Source of the DNA: Branchiostoma floridae
Lineage: Eukaryota; Chordata; Leptocardii; Amphioxiformes; Branchiostomatidae
Reading direction: 5' to 3'
Length of the DNA stretch: 64,000 nt
Assembly (NCBI RefSeq): GCF_000003815.2
Contig: NC_049980.1
Span: forward strand, 16,340,003-16,404,002
Notes under the pieces: model-generated
The model's database searches: none
What the model saw: the letters and a program-made list of their open reading frames with translations, nothing else
Told to the model about the DNA's origin: nothing
Position numbers and translations under genes: made by a program
Shown: in pieces, positions 1 to 15,300 of the stretch
Layout: each line of letters begins with the position of its first letter
Position numbering within the stretch: the first letter of the stretch is position 1

Positions 1-364
1 ACATGTGATTCTTGGACCCAGAAGAGAATATAGTGGTTTAGACTAGATAGCCATAGATTCACAATGACTTTACTCTGAATTATAGACAAAACGCTATTCA
101 TTTCATTTATTTGTAAAATTATTCACTGTCTGGAGAAAATCGGTCCCTGACATGAGCTGAAGCTACCCTTTTCACCAAATCTATCTGTACAGACACACAT
201 GTGCAACAGACAACAGCTTGAGAGCATTCTGAAACTTGATTGTCCTACTTAAGCTACAGAGCTCACAGTTATTTACATTCATTTGGTGGCTCTTCTTCAA
301 AGGAAAACAAGCAGACAGTATGGACCTACCAGTCATTTATCTTGCTTGTTCTTTCGCCTCATAG

Positions 365-3300
365 TTGTTGGACAAAGATGACATCCACAAGTCTGTTGAA
401 CAGGCCAACAATGCCGCTGACACCAGAACCAAACGTGAGTGCTTTATCATCACTACTCAAGATACGATGTTGCATAATCTCAGTATAATCTTCAGTAAAC
501 AGTAAAACTGTAGATTCATGTCACTTATGTTAGATCAATGGATTGCTAGAAATTTAGGATTTGTGGAAGGGAGATTACCCTAATCTCTACCGACAGTATC
601 TGAGATTCAGCCAGATCGGTATCTCTACCTTGACTTACACCTGTCAGATAGAAACAGAAAATCTTATCTGTTTTTCCTTACACAGGTGATGAGGCCATCA
701 AGGCCATCAACATGGCGATAGACAGCGGCTCTACGACAGAACTGATGTCAGCGCTGAAACGTGCGGACGCACAGCTCCCGCCGGTGGAGGAGCATGGAAC
801 TCAGCTGTACCTGGCAGGACTCACCAATCTCAAGAACAAGAAGGATGGGGTTTGTGTTCTTCCAACAATCCTGGCTTAGCATATACAGCAGAAGCCGCTT
901 AATTGCACGGTCTATTTGCCAGTGAATTTCGTGCAATTATCCGACTGGTGTAATAATGCGAAGTTATCTAGTTGGACCACACTGGTTTGGGATTTAGAGA
1001 TTCCGTGCAGTTAACAGAAGTGTGCGTTAATCCGTTGTGCAATTAAGTGGCTTCTACTGTACGTATTTTGATGATAAGCAGTCCTTGAAGTGCCAGTGAG
1101 AGTAAATTTCTTCCTTCATTGACATAAAAATCTGGTATATTCTTCAAACAGTACTACATATATGTTTAGGACTATTAGGAGTCATTATTTGCTGTGAGGT
1201 CTCAACTTGTTCCTACTTTGTCCCACCAGAAAGCATACTGTAGACATATGATTTAAAGATTGCATCATTAGAAAAGATGAAATTTTATGTGAATGATAGA
1301 GGAAGTTTCTTTTCACTGGCACGTTGAGGATAGAGCATTATCAAACCATCAGGTTTGTGGTCTAGTACTCTACAGTCAACAGGAGCTGTGACATTCTAGG
1401 CAAAATATTTGTAATCTGTGATGGTGCCACTGTAATAAATTACATCTGGTTCATGTTGAGTGAAATCAATTTATAAGTAAAAGAAAATGAGTCAGACATG
1501 ATGATTTTTCTCCATCATTGTTGCATCAAGGATGAAGAGGAAAAGGTAAGTAATCCTATGTTTTCCATGGCATGTACGCATCAGTTTTTGTCCCTGAAAC
1601 ATGGCATACTACAATGTCCATAAAAAATTATAACAGATATTATGTACATCTTCTATGATAATATATACATGTACATTAGTCCTTTTATGTCATTCATATT
1701 ACTCCACTTATATCATTCACGGGAGATGGGAGATAGAAGACCGGGTGCATCCCCGTCTTGTATCAGCCAAAGGGTCATGTCAGCCCGTAAGGGGCAGTAT
1801 AACCCGGACAGTGCATTTGCCTAACTTCTATGCAGTAGCAATTACTGAAACCTACAAAATGTATGGTTTATCTCATGTAGCACCCATGTGATGGATGGAT
1901 GGATGAAGCTTGCGCGGAATATTACAACATGATAAGAAATATGATAAACCATCAGTATGTCTCAGAAAATATGACTCTTCTCCCCAACAAATCTACTACA
2001 GATTAAGCCCCTAGTCTATCAGTCACTTGGTGAAGCAGGCAGCACTGCGCTCCCTAAGGCACTTTCCATTAGCGACTGGCTGAAGCAATTATGAAAGATT
2101 GCACCAGCAAAATTGCAATTTCATGCCTTTTTTATGTTCATATAAGTCATTTATTCACCAGCACAACATTCCCACTATCTTTAACAGAAATTGAGTGAAT
2201 ACAAAGAGGTTTTTTAAGAGATATTTTTGTTCCCATTTATACAAGTGAGGTAACGGTTGTATTCTCTGTATATCTTTTTATCTAAAAAAGGCTATGGGAT
2301 TATACATGTGTATGTGTATTACACATAGATTAAAAAAGACTGAACAGTTTTAACAATGATTGCCAGTGTTTAGCAGCACTCGATACTTACGTACTCGAGT
2401 GTGAAAATGTCATTTCTTGTCTGCATCAGTGGTTATAAAATAGATTTTACAGTTACAGAGATTGTGACTGCAGTTTTTTTACTGCTCACTAGGAGGGGCT
2501 GGTGTACGAGGAGCTGAATGGAGCTGTTGAGGTTCTGTCAGCAATCTCTGGTATCAACAGAGCAGTGGAGGCCGGGGACACCAGGGTCATACTGACGGCA
2601 CTAACCAATCCCAAGGCTCGGGTCACAGGTGTAGAGGAACATCTCGTGGATCGCTACACAGAGAAACTGAATAAAGCAAAAGGGGCAAAGACTGTGGTGA
2701 GTATAGTTTACCTGGGTCCTGTGCATACAGTACAGGCTATATAAAACTGATGTTCTGCTTCTGTGTAGGAAAATATAAAACAGTAACTGAAGTTATGCCC
2801 TGGTGTCTTACTGACATATTTTGAATTAGTCATTTTATGTCTAATATGATTTGTTAGTCATACATTGTATCTCTTTCATATTACATGTACATTGGTACTA
2901 TACAGCCTGAATACTATATTATGGCTGTAGTTACCTCAAAAGTCCAAAATCCATCTTCAAATTTCTTACATAGCTGCTTGGTTTTTATAATCATCTGAGG
3001 GTCCCAGTTTTCATATTGTTACATTGTTATATGTTATATGTAAAACATGTTACATCAGGATGCATATGAGCACACTTACATGTATGGTTGATACTGTTTC
3101 CCTGTTCACATGTGTTTGTACTAAATATCTGCCACATTTCTCACCTTTGCAGCCTGGCAGCAAGGCTGCTGTAAGTAAACCCCAACCAGTCCAGTAGTCA
3201 GATGTGTAGTAGCTGCATGTAGGTAGTGTGCACACCCAGACTAGCCCAGTAGTCAGTACTTGTAGTAGCTGCATGCTCACAGTAGAGGCAGAACCCTTTA

Positions 3301-6300
3301 AAAAACAGCTCTAATATCAAGATGCTTTGCAGATTGTTGTTGATTTTCCATGGAGGTGGCTGAAGTAGGGTAGCTTTTGGGTATGCATTTTGGTATAGTC
3401 ACGTATATGCTTGTGCAATAGTAGGGCCCATTTGAAACATTTCAAGGGGTGTCTGTTAAGATTCTATTGTTACTGATAGGTGAAGAGCAATTTGACGAAA
3501 GGAGAAGATGGCGTTATCTTCTTCTGGCTGCTTAAGTGCTCAAACAATACAAATTCGGTTCCAAAAAGTGTGTTGGCTAGAAGAAGAGAGTCTAGTTATT
3601 CCCATGACAATCCCCTGGCCTGTTGCGATATTCAATGGAAAATCCCTTGCATGTAATGCAGAATACTCCATGGAGGATGTTGCTCCTAACCTACATAAAG
3701 CTCTCAAGAGGCTCCATGCTTTTCTTGCATGTCAGCATGCATGCTTTTGTTCAAGTTGCAATTGTGCTTTGATACTTTTTTTTGCTTATTTCTATATGTT
3801 GTTTGGCCTGTCTCTTCATTTCACACATAAAATGTTAGGTGGTGATAACTGATGTTGTTGCTGTTGTGTTTGTTAGATGGGGACTGATTATCTGAACCCA
3901 GCTGATGTGCAGTCCTGTGTGGATCACGTCAACCAAGAAGTGCAGGAAGAACATGACAGTAAGTCCAAATCTTTCTCTGTGCTCTCAATGCATTTGTCAA
4001 GTGTCAACAAGCTTACTGCTGTATTTGTTGATCACCAGAAGATTTAAAAATTGCTAAATTACGAGGGACTCAAGCATATTTTTCAGCTAAAATTCTACCC
4101 CATCGCATTGGCTAAACTCTAAAAATCATGGATGTATTGTGTGAAAAATGTCTGTTACAGCTCAAAGACTCGTCAGTTGATCAATGTTCATGCTGTGTGA
4201 CAGGGCATAAAGGCAAACTTGTTGTTCCGGAGAACGAAATGTAGTTTGTGTTAAATTAGAATCATGATGTGTCACAAACGCATTTTTTCTATGTGGACTT
4301 TCTACAGCCTCCTTAAAAAACAAGTATTCAGAACTACAAATGCTTGAATTTTGGGAACCAGTTTGTTGAATCTTTAATGATTTTGCAGGAATTGAGGCCA
4401 TTGCAACCATCAATGATGCCATAGAGGCAGGAGATGCTGAGACCACGCTGGCAGCACTGCAGATCCCTGCAGCTAAGCTGGCTGATGTGGAGCCTCGGCA
4501 GGCTGCACACTACCAGACTCTCCTCATGCAGGGCAAACAGGCAAAGGCTGAGGTGGGAATTGATATTCATACTTATCCATTTCCTGAGTGACTCAGTGAT
4601 GCACACATGTGTACTATGTATATTATGTATTATGGTGATCTTGAATTAAAGGTGAATGGTCTTGTTCTTTCTACTCCAATATACTCAGAGGTCTATGTAT
4701 TTGTGTTAACAGGAGACAAACGATGACTCAGCAGTGCTGTGGTTGGAGGAGATACAAGAAGGAGTCAACACTGCCAACAGACAAGCCGTGGAGGCTGAGA
4801 AATGTGAGCAGTGAAAATTTTCTGACAAATTCACAGTTTCATATGTTAGAAAGTGTTTGAAAAAGTTGAAAGATTAATGTAATATCTCAGGCCCTGTTTT
4901 GTGTTGTCCCGCACTTGATTTGCACTGCTGGAATCAGCTACTAATAAATGACACTACTGGGGCTTACAATATTTCTGTCCCCTCCAGTGGCTGTTGGCAT
5001 CGCCAGTATCAACCTGGCCATCGATGACGCTGATCCAGCCAAGACCCTGGAGGCGCTGAAGAACCCTGACGTCTTCCTGCACCGCGTCCTGCCGGAGTGT
5101 GCGGAACCGTACCAGGCCAGTCTGGAGCAGGCAAAGGCTGCCAAACTAGAGCAGGGGGATGACTCCGGCAGTTCCTGGGTGGAACACAAGACCAGGCAGG
5201 GCCACAGCTACTACTTCAACCTGGAGACCATGGAGTCCTCCTGGCTCCCACCAGAAGGCTTTAGCAGCAGCAGAACACACCTGTCCAGGGAGGAGATACA
5301 GGTGAATGGGCCTGTCTTATATTTGCAATGGTTATGCGTGATTGTAAAAGGTTAAGTCAGTTTATGGCACATATAATAGAATCAGTTGATCTCAACTTCT
5401 TTGCTGATGAAATATGACTCTGGATTCACTTTCCTATAAAGTGATGTCATGAAAAATATAGGAGCCAGTAGTATCAGTAGTATTCTCACAAAGTATTCTT
5501 GGACCAAATGTGACCATTATGAGGAAGGTATACTTAAGAGCGACAATTTCAAAAGTTAGCATTCACAATTCTTTACTCCGTTAAAGCATCTTTTAAACAG
5601 CTCTGAAATTGTATAGTTAGTCTGTTTACAATTTAGTTAGGTACGATGTAGGTCCATCATTTTTTGCTAAATATCTGTCTACAACTGTATTTGTCAGGTG
5701 CATTTTTCTACAAGACTCAATGTTCGTGTATTTTTTCTAATGTCTGTAACATTTATTTCTTTTATACAATTTGACTTCTTTCCAACATTTAAAATGTTGT
5801 TGCTTTTTCTGTACCTATGTTCTCTATCATATATTCTCTTCTGTCCCATCTTTTAGTCTCAGGCATTCCTTTGGCTGATTCATCGTGCTGGTACCTCTTA
5901 TGTTTTCTTTCTTTTCTTACTATAATGATTATCAACATCATACAATGTTGTATTTGATTCAGTTTTTTTATGTGCAGTGTGTGCAGGGTTTGTGTCGCTT
6001 TCTTGTCTTAGAATATATATGAATAGATTTTGTTGGTATTCTGAAAGGTATGCAAAATAATTGGCTGGATACAAAACAAAAGTGGAATAGCATGCATTTT
6101 TCAGTTTCTGTCTGCAGTTCAAATCTAAACATTTATAACATATCTAACATTTTTCTGTTTTGATCCTGCTCCCAGGCTGCCCTAAATGATGTGACAAATG
6201 CACACGACCGTCAGGAGGAGTTTGAAACCCATGAGGATGACATCATCAAGCTCCAGGCGTACACGAGGGGGATGTTGGCTCGTAGACGCTACAAGGAGAG

Positions 6301-9300
6301 GCTAGACTACTTCCACCAACAGCTGCCTGCTGTAGTCAAAATACAGGTGAATAATATAGTACTTGTTCGTGTAATATTAAGTACAGTGAAATTGAAACTT
6401 TAGGACAATAACGTATTTCATATATGTCCATATTTGTACCTTTTCCTGACATATTGAGATGGAATCAGTTTAGAAAATCCAGGATGCTAAAATGGAACAC
6501 AGCATTGCATACATGTATGTTTTCAATGTATCTTGTACAACCATTGCTGATAAACTATTTTGTATTCTCCTTCAGTCCAATTACAGAGGATACCAACAGA
6601 GGAAGAAGTACCAGGACAGGTTAAGTGTTCTGCATGGAAATCCTTGGGCCATTGTCAAGGTAAAAAAAAACATGTAACATATTCTATTGAAAACACTTTC
6701 ATACCCTGCTCAAATTGAATCCATATTAGATAGCATGTACAACTAACAATGTTTTTTCTTCCATCCCAGATCCAGGCATATGCAAAAATGTGGCGGGCCA
6801 GAAGGCAGTACAGACAACGTCTTCAGTACTTCAATGAGAATGTAAGAGAAGCTTCAAAACTACCTACTATAGACATTGTTTAAAACATTTTGTGTTAGCC
6901 AAGTGAAGTTACTGTACTTTTGCCAACACTTAAAAACAATTTATGTGCTTTGTAGGTTGCCTCTGTGGTGAAACTTCAGGCCTTCTTCAGATCCAACATG
7001 GCCAGGCATGACTACCACCTGCTCAGTAAGTCTCAACTGTGCCATTAGAGGATGTTATGAAGTTGTAATGATTATGCTTTGGTCATCATTTTGATGTCTT
7101 AGAGAAAAGGTTTCCAATTTTGCTATGTTAAAACATATTTATATAATTGATTGATATATTGGATGAAGATCCAGTAGCTGAAAAAGCTGTGCATTGAGTT
7201 CGCAGCCTAGGTAAAAAGCAAGTACATATAACAGTGTTTTTGACAGACATTGCTGGTTGAAAAGCTGTAACTGAAACTTGTACCGCTTTCCACAGCACAC
7301 TCCGACAACCCTCCCCTGTCTGTGGTGCGTAAGTTTGTTCACCTGTTAGACCCTAACGATGTGGACTACAACGAGGAACTTGGTAAGGAAATATTTTAGT
7401 TTTAACACACCCATTTCTACATGTTACATTTGTTTGTAATGTTCAACACTTTGCCAAGACCAAATTAACGAATTGCTTCTGTTAGTATTAAGTAACATTA
7501 AAGAAACCCTGCTTTACCATGGGTATTTTTCTAAGGTTGTTTTTATTTGAAAAACCATTGCATTATCATAGGTATTAATTTATCATCCATGACGTTTGAA
7601 ATTAGCAATTCATGATTCACGTGATTAACGTTCGATCTTGGCAGAACTTTTGACCTTGAGTCTGGTAGATTTTTAATTGACATTGATTCTGGAAGAATAT
7701 ACTGCGCCTGCTTTGCTAAAGAATTCATGTTGATGTTATCGAAATTGAAGATGATCGGATTGGTATTGCAACAATACTGTTTGTGCTGTACCACAGAGGT
7801 GCAGAAGCTGCGAGGACAGGTTGTACAGGACATCCGAGCCAACCAGGAACTGGAGAACAACCTCAACCTCATGGACATCAAGATTGGTCTGCTAGTCAAG
7901 AACAGGATCACTCTACAGGTCAGGATGGCACCATAGTGAACCATAGTGGGAGATGGGGAGGGGGGTTGTTGGAATTAAGTGTACTGGGAATTAGTGGATA
8001 GTTGCCATGGCTGGTTGGTAAGTTGCCATGGGTGGGCACACTCACTCACTTCTATCTGTATTATCATCAGACTGTTGATCCCCAACTGATGAGGGTCAGA
8101 TGTACTAAGTCTTGCACTTACATGTACTAGATGTAGTGTCTGCAAGATGCCTCATGGTTAGCACTTCATCTATAGCTATAGATGAAGTATTATTAGTGGT
8201 TTGTATATTTCACATTTGGATACATGCTAGTTCAGACTTCAGTAGTATACTTGTTCACAAGAATAACGTTATGGTTGAATTTTCAAATGCATTCCAAAAG
8301 TATTTTTAGTGTTAAATATCTATACTCTGTTCAATGCCCAATACATAACACAAACTTTGACAAAGGTTACTCAAAGTTCAAACAACTGGGTAGATGATGT
8401 TAACAGTCATGATGTTTCAGGTAGCATCCACTACCTTAGATCAGTGACTCTCAGCACAAACTGACATGTCTGACAGTCTGCAAAATATATTCATTCATTT
8501 GAGTAAATGTTGTATCTTATTACCTGGATGTCTAACCTTCATCAATGCTCAGTATGTTATTGTTGTCCCTGCTGTAGGATGTTATCACCCATGGGAAGAA
8601 GCTGAAGAAGAGACAGCAGTCCACGTCAGGTGGAACCACCATGCACGAGAAGGGAGGGCTGAAGGCACTACACAAGGACAGCCGACATAAGCTGGAGATG
8701 TACCAGAACCTGTTCTACCTGCTACAGGTGAGTACTCATCTCTCAATTCACCTGTGTGGTCATGAAAAGTCATTTCTTTGTAGAAAGAGGGATTTCAAAC
8801 CAATATACTCCAAAGTCTTCCAAAAGATTTGCAATCGTCTAAAAACAAAATGCATATTGGCAAATGCTGGCAGGAGTTCTTTAAAAAAAAACAGCCACAA
8901 TTGTTAACTGTATTGTAAAACAATCAATGTTGTGAAGTCTCTAAAGAATCAGTTTTAAGAATAGATTGTAGTACTGTAAATAAGCCTTCATCATGTATTC
9001 TTAAGAGCAATTCAGGCAACCAATCGTTGCTTGCAAGGCTGCTGTTTGTAAATGCGAATAAATTAATGAATAAACCATCATGTTATATCATCAAGGTATA
9101 TTGTTTCCCTAGACTCCTTATAAAGCAGTTATAAAACCAGTTACATATCCTACAGATGCCCATACTTCATTTCTTTTCTTCAGACCAATCCTGTGTACCT
9201 TGCCAAGTTGATCTTTGAGATGCCGACAGGCCGGACCACCAAGTTCATGGAGTCAGTGATCCTGAGTCTGTACAACTATGCTGCCAATGCTCGGGAGGAG

Positions 9301-12300
9301 TACCTTCTCCTCAAGCTCTTCAAGACAGCACTTCAGGAGGAGATAAAGTAAGGACCCAGGACTTGCTGGATGATGTTACACAGTAGTACAATGTTATTTC
9401 TGACATGGTTTGGAAGTAACAAAACTAGGTAGTGAAATACCATTTAGCCAATAATGTCATGCTAACATTTCTGAGCATGTCATAATCAAATACTACTACT
9501 CAGTAATAGCCAGTCCTAATTCTCGGGTTGAAAATTATTCTTTGTCAAAAGGTTTTAAAATGCTCAGACTTTCATTTGAAGCCTTATGAATTTTGGTAAT
9601 TTGTTTCGCAGCTGCTGATTTGAAAAAAAGAATGCCAGCAAATTTGACACTCTTGCATCGATTATAATTATGCTGTAGCAATGGTGGTTTTGCGTATTTC
9701 ATCCCTAATGCACATTCTTCTTTCTCCTTCAGATTTGATTTGTTTTTTGTCATCATTTTGTTGAAGGTAGTGGGTAGCATCTTCATGTAGCAGTAGAAGT
9801 TTGGTGTGAACTAAGTTTCCTTACACATGCAATGTAGCTTGTGTAATTTAGCTTCTGGTATTTCAGACTTACATGGTTTATTTTATTCACCACTCTTATT
9901 TTTAGAAGGTCTAATGCATTTTTCTCCAATCTATCTCTCTATAATCTTAAACCTTTCCTCTTGCCGCACCGTTCTTCCTGGGGTACCTTAGCAAAACTAT
10001 GTGAGTACTGGTGATAACCAGACACTTTTCTTCATATTTTCTGTTTGTTCAGGTTTAAGGTTGGGTGGTTGCTTCAAAACAGGGTTTGTGTGCATCCTGT
10101 CATGAAGTTTCAGGAACAGATTTCTTGAAAAAGTTAGGAAAGCTCAGTACAATGTTGTGCTCTTGGGCATTGTTTGGAAATATATAAAGACACTGCTGTT
10201 TTGAGTCTAAGATGTCTGGACTTTTGGTCTTAATTCTGCAATCAAATTATCATAAAAGATCAGTGATTGACACTAGATCTAATGACAAAAGAAGAAGAAA
10301 TTTTGATAGCCACAGCTGAATCATTTACCATTGTGTGCACGAACCCTGTAAATGCTTTGCTTGGTGGCTTGGAATGCATGCCATATTTCTGAAGCACTGC
10401 AATATTAAATGGCAGCACAATCGTTTGATTTGTTTGTTTCAAATATTTGCTTTTGGTAAATAGAAGAGCATATTCGCAAGAAAGTCTGTATATTACATTA
10501 CCAGAAAATTTGCAGTTGGATGAAAGTTGCTGTACTGACACTTAACCCTGGAAAGATACTAAATTGTAGTCAAATTAACAGAATTAATTGTTGAGCACTA
10601 CAATGACAATTATTTATTTCTAACCATCATTGTCAATCCTGACATGTGATAACACTTTAACCATTTCTGGTTGATACATATTATGTACATGTATCTGTTG
10701 TGTCCCTTGTGTGGTACTGTGTAACTTGAGCAGCCACTTACTGTACTGTTCACTAATATTCAAAGTAAATTGTTGTAGAAACATTGCCTCTGTCGGTACT
10801 GAACACCGAAGTGCCAAGACCTGTTTTGTGATATGTTATGATTATTGCTAGCTCTCACAATTGATACATTTGTCTGTGGATGTTACATGTTGCTTTGTGA
10901 CTTTTCACTAAAACTGTTGCCCCCCTCCCTCTTCAGTAACAAGGTAGACAAGATGATGGAGATAGTGACTGGGAACCCCATGGTCATCAAAATGGTCGTC
11001 ACCTTCAACAGGTAGGAATGCTATAATATTGTACTTTATATCCCTCTGTAGTCATAAGGAGCTTCCACCATGGAATTTAAAGGTTACTTTATCTTAAAAG
11101 TTTGTCAAGTGAACAGCTGTCTCCAGTGTTAGTTTTTTTTCTATCCCATTCATTGTTTGGGAGTCCTTGTTAATGATTTTTGTTATCAAATCTGTCATTT
11201 TAAGCGTATGAAAATACATTTTTACCATTTTCCTGTCATAGTGTTTTCTTGTCACAGATTTTTGGGTTAGATCGGGTGAAATTTCTGTCCTGGGATGGAG
11301 ACAGCCCAGGTTTGGTGTAAAATGGACAATAATTTGAGATGTCAAAGTGGAATGCACTTTATAGAATTCACTAACCACACCTTGTTTTTGCAGCTGTGTC
11401 CGTCCATGTAAATAAATTTGTGGTAGACAAAAGATCACCAATCATACTGTACTAAGTGATAGTCATGCAGGATTTTGTTTCTGCCCTATATACTAGTATG
11501 TTTGGTGTACACAGCTTTTTTTTTCATTAAAAGTAATTAGAGCAAGTTCCTATTTGGTGATTGATGTTGCCACACAGTACACTGCATGAAAAAGCAGATT
11601 TCCACGAGTTCCCAACATTGTGCACGATGGTGGAACCTGACGTGTTCTCACCGTGAGCACGGGTTTCCACGGACTGCCTGTTCCCGCGTGCCCCTACAAT
11701 GAAAACCTGTGCGCACGATAGGGCACGCGAAGAGTCCACGCGCCCCACTGTTGTACACTTCCCGTGTTTCACAATTATCGTTAACAATGGAGAGCTGAGA
11801 AGTGTCTGATAATTCAGTTTGGTGAATTGTCAATTAAAAATCCCTTAAACCCTTGCCACATTTCAGTCTGTACTTGCGGGAAAGTCAATAATGAAACCGA
11901 TGCCAACAGTACGCGAAATAAGATTTGCAACACATTGCAATCCCCCTATAGTGACCAAAATCGTGCCGTATATACGAAACTCAACCAACTACGTTACCTA
12001 GATATACAGATTGCATGTAAGAATTACACTATAGAAGCAAAAAAATTAGATTTCAACGGAGTGTTCCCAATGTCTTTTACTTCATATGAAATGTTTTCTA
12101 TGCGACCAAGGAGGTTAAAGAAAGAGTTTAACCTCCTTGATGCGACATTAAATGTATATGTGTATTGAGTTAGTTGTCATCTACGTAAAAGCTCAAAGCT
12201 AAGAAGAGCTGTTTTTCTTTCTACGTATTAATTCGTGGAATATGTACAAGACTAACATAGAGGTCGCAAATAATCACAGAAAGAACTTGTTTTATTTGTT

Positions 12301-15300
12301 TTGGCCTAACAAATACAGTGATTTATAGTTTGCAGTAATTTGTCAGTCAAGCGGGAACGCGGGACAAAGACTACTGATCTCAAATGTATGTGATTCGTGT
12401 ATTCGAAGAAACAGCATAAATAGAACGGACAAAGCTTTAACAAATGATCAATGGCAATGTATCTGTTCCCCAGCCAACTTGGAAGGAGGCTTTAAACTCG
12501 ACGCCTATCAATACATAGATTGGAAGTGTTGTTCTTTGGTCGGTCGGCGCGGCTTTGTTTATAAGAACGCTGCATAATTCCGGCGCCATGTTGGATTTGC
12601 ATTATATTGACTCCTTGTTTGTCGTAAAAATCGATTCAAAATATTACAAAGCTAATAATCTTCAATCTTCGCATATTTCACTTTTACAAACAGTGTAGTT
12701 TTTGCTTGATATCGATAGGGAGATTGTCTGCCTGGCTTGAGTTTTGTCGAATATTGAGCCGATCGCGAATACGTGTGCTAGTAACATTTCTCAGATATTT
12801 CATAGCAATTGTACAGAAGCTTGCATGAGCTAATCAAATTTCTGTTACCAATGGGAAATACGGTCCGTTAGAGGTAAATAAGCAAGTTAAAAAGCACGAA
12901 AGTTAACTACTGGACTGCCACAAGCTCCCCTCCCCCAATACACATCTCAGTGTTTTGTCTAAGCTTGAAAACGCGGTATTCCGACGCGCGTGTCCTATAG
13001 CCTCCTTCGCGATTCTCAACGTTGACTAAGGTTTGCCGGGTGAGGAAATTTGCTTTGGAAGGAGTTTGCCGTATACACACAAATAGTATATACAACGACT
13101 TATTGTGTCTGTATTCAAAATACCCATCCGATGTAGCCAATCGCATTTCACACACGAGATGGGTGTTTGGGAATGAGGACCAATCAGCACACGTGTCTCC
13201 ATTTTCAAACCTCACAGTTGTCATTTCAGATCTTGACTCATTTCATTCAGAGTGGTTTCACGCTGCTCCGACCCCGATAGCTAAGTATTTGATCGCACGA
13301 CTGACAGCGCGGTGAACTTTATGAAAGCTTGCAAATGATTCTACGTCAAGACTGGACACTATCTCGCCATGGAATTGAATTTTACTGCCGACGCCGTGGG
13401 ATCAAATTCTGCTTTATAGAGCAACATCTGGCCTCCCGACCACCGAGGGTCGGGTTGGCCCTTTGTCGGTGCGATGTTTCTCGCCGCCCGGGCCGGGTCG
13501 GCTGACGCACCCTGTTAGCTCTTCGTCGTAGCTGCCGATTAGGTGATTTGGAGCTCCTTCGTCTCCGTGGAGGCCCTACACGTCTCACGATGGATTGGAT
13601 ACCACCGTTACGAACTTGCATGTTCACGCTTAGAAAATCTGCTGCGGCTGTGTAAATGTATAGGCTCTGGACTAGCAACTTTTTGTGTAAAAGGCCAGCT
13701 GGAGGTGTACGGATGAGAGCAGGAATGCTGAAATCCAGAGACCTACGGGAGTTTTATGTCATCAACCAGCACAGTAGAATGAACTCAAATTGTTGAGACT
13801 GCGAATACAACCCAAAAGTACTGGTGTCGGACCGACAAACCTATGGGAGCCAAAGGATCGACAGCCAGTACTCAGTACATATGGAGGAACGCATCAGGAG
13901 CAGTCAACTGTCAAATAATACTTAAAACTGCAAAAACAACGAAAGTTAATTCACATCTAGAAAGAATAAAACAAACACACTATAATTTATATATAGGGGA
14001 AGGGGGAAGCTGGGAGGGTAATTTTTGGACTGGGAAGGGCCGGGGCAGTGAAAATGACGCTGCTATCAATAACAAAGGGTAATTGTGGCGCAGTCGAGGC
14101 CCGGGGAGATAATTAGGTGATAATTAAACGCAAATTTATGCATCCGTCATTCTCACACAAAAGCAAACGTCGCTAGTTTCCACACGTACGCACACGTGTA
14201 CTAAGATTGCATGGCTCGCGCACACAGGTTTCCTCATAGAGGGCACGTTATGCACACGCGAGTGGTCCGTTTACTCGGATTTGCACAGGTGCCCCATGTA
14301 GGGGCACGTCACGTTCGCACAGTGGGCACCCGTTGAAACCCGTGGAAACTCTGGATTTACTTGCATGTGTACACGGATTTGCACAGCGGAAATCTGCGTT
14401 TTCGAGCAGTGGTAGTAGTGTGGGGTCTGCACTCCCTCTCTCTCCAAAGGGTACCAATATCAGGGAGTGCAGCCCTCCTGTCATGTTAACGTGTCATGAT
14501 GTGTTGTCCATGTTCAATGGTTTTGTGCACATGTACATGTGTAGCATTGTGTCACCACTGCATGCCTGCAAGTGCGCATGTGTCAATGCATGAACGTCTG
14601 TGGACATTGAACGTGTCTTAGATCCAGCATTGTGCACGACATGTGAAAATAAAAAAGGATACTATTATAGTGCATTAGAACTGATACATTGTGTCATACA
14701 AAATGTATCATACAAAAATGTTATATTTCCTTTGTCCTCATTGTCCTATAGTATTGATAAGAGCATGTTAAAAATACATGTAACATCACTAAACCACTAA
14801 AAACAGTTTTATTCTGGTGGATTACTTATTTGTACATTGTATGTCATGTAGCATGGGAGTGCATGGAGATACATGACTGTACATTATGTATTCCTATCCA
14901 ATGTTGTCAGTGAAACTGTTCTTATACATTGTAGCTGCCTGCATGCAAGCTCTGTAGGGCTTTCAGGGCTTTGGCCAGAGATGCTTTGTGTTTTGTTTCT
15001 TGTTTCTCATGCACTGCATTGCCTTTGAGTTAAAAGCCTTTAAAAGTTTTGTTAGTTTGCCTCATTTGTTTGTCCTTTTGTGAGAAAACAATGAATCCCT
15101 TTTGTAAATGTTTGGTACAAAAGTTGCCATCACTAGATCTATCAACATAATGGTCAGTTGTTTTGGCAATCATACCTAAAATACTTTTTAAGTCCAATGA
15201 ACTAATAGTCTTAGAACTAAGGATAGGAAAGCAGCAATAAAATCACAAGGACTTATTTTGATACCAGGAGGAACTAAAACAAAGTCCATAACTTGAGCTA

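Noticed and set aside
6424..6677. Frames around 6.4-6.7 kb taken as one longer exon
   Set aside because: Only 6576-6659 is flanked by acceptor and donor and matches the second IQ motif; the rest is intron.
13382..13678. Minus-strand 98-codon Arg-rich frame in the IQGAP intron
   Set aside because: No recognisable domain; the Arg/Pro richness follows from local GC-rich sequence in the transposon-like block.
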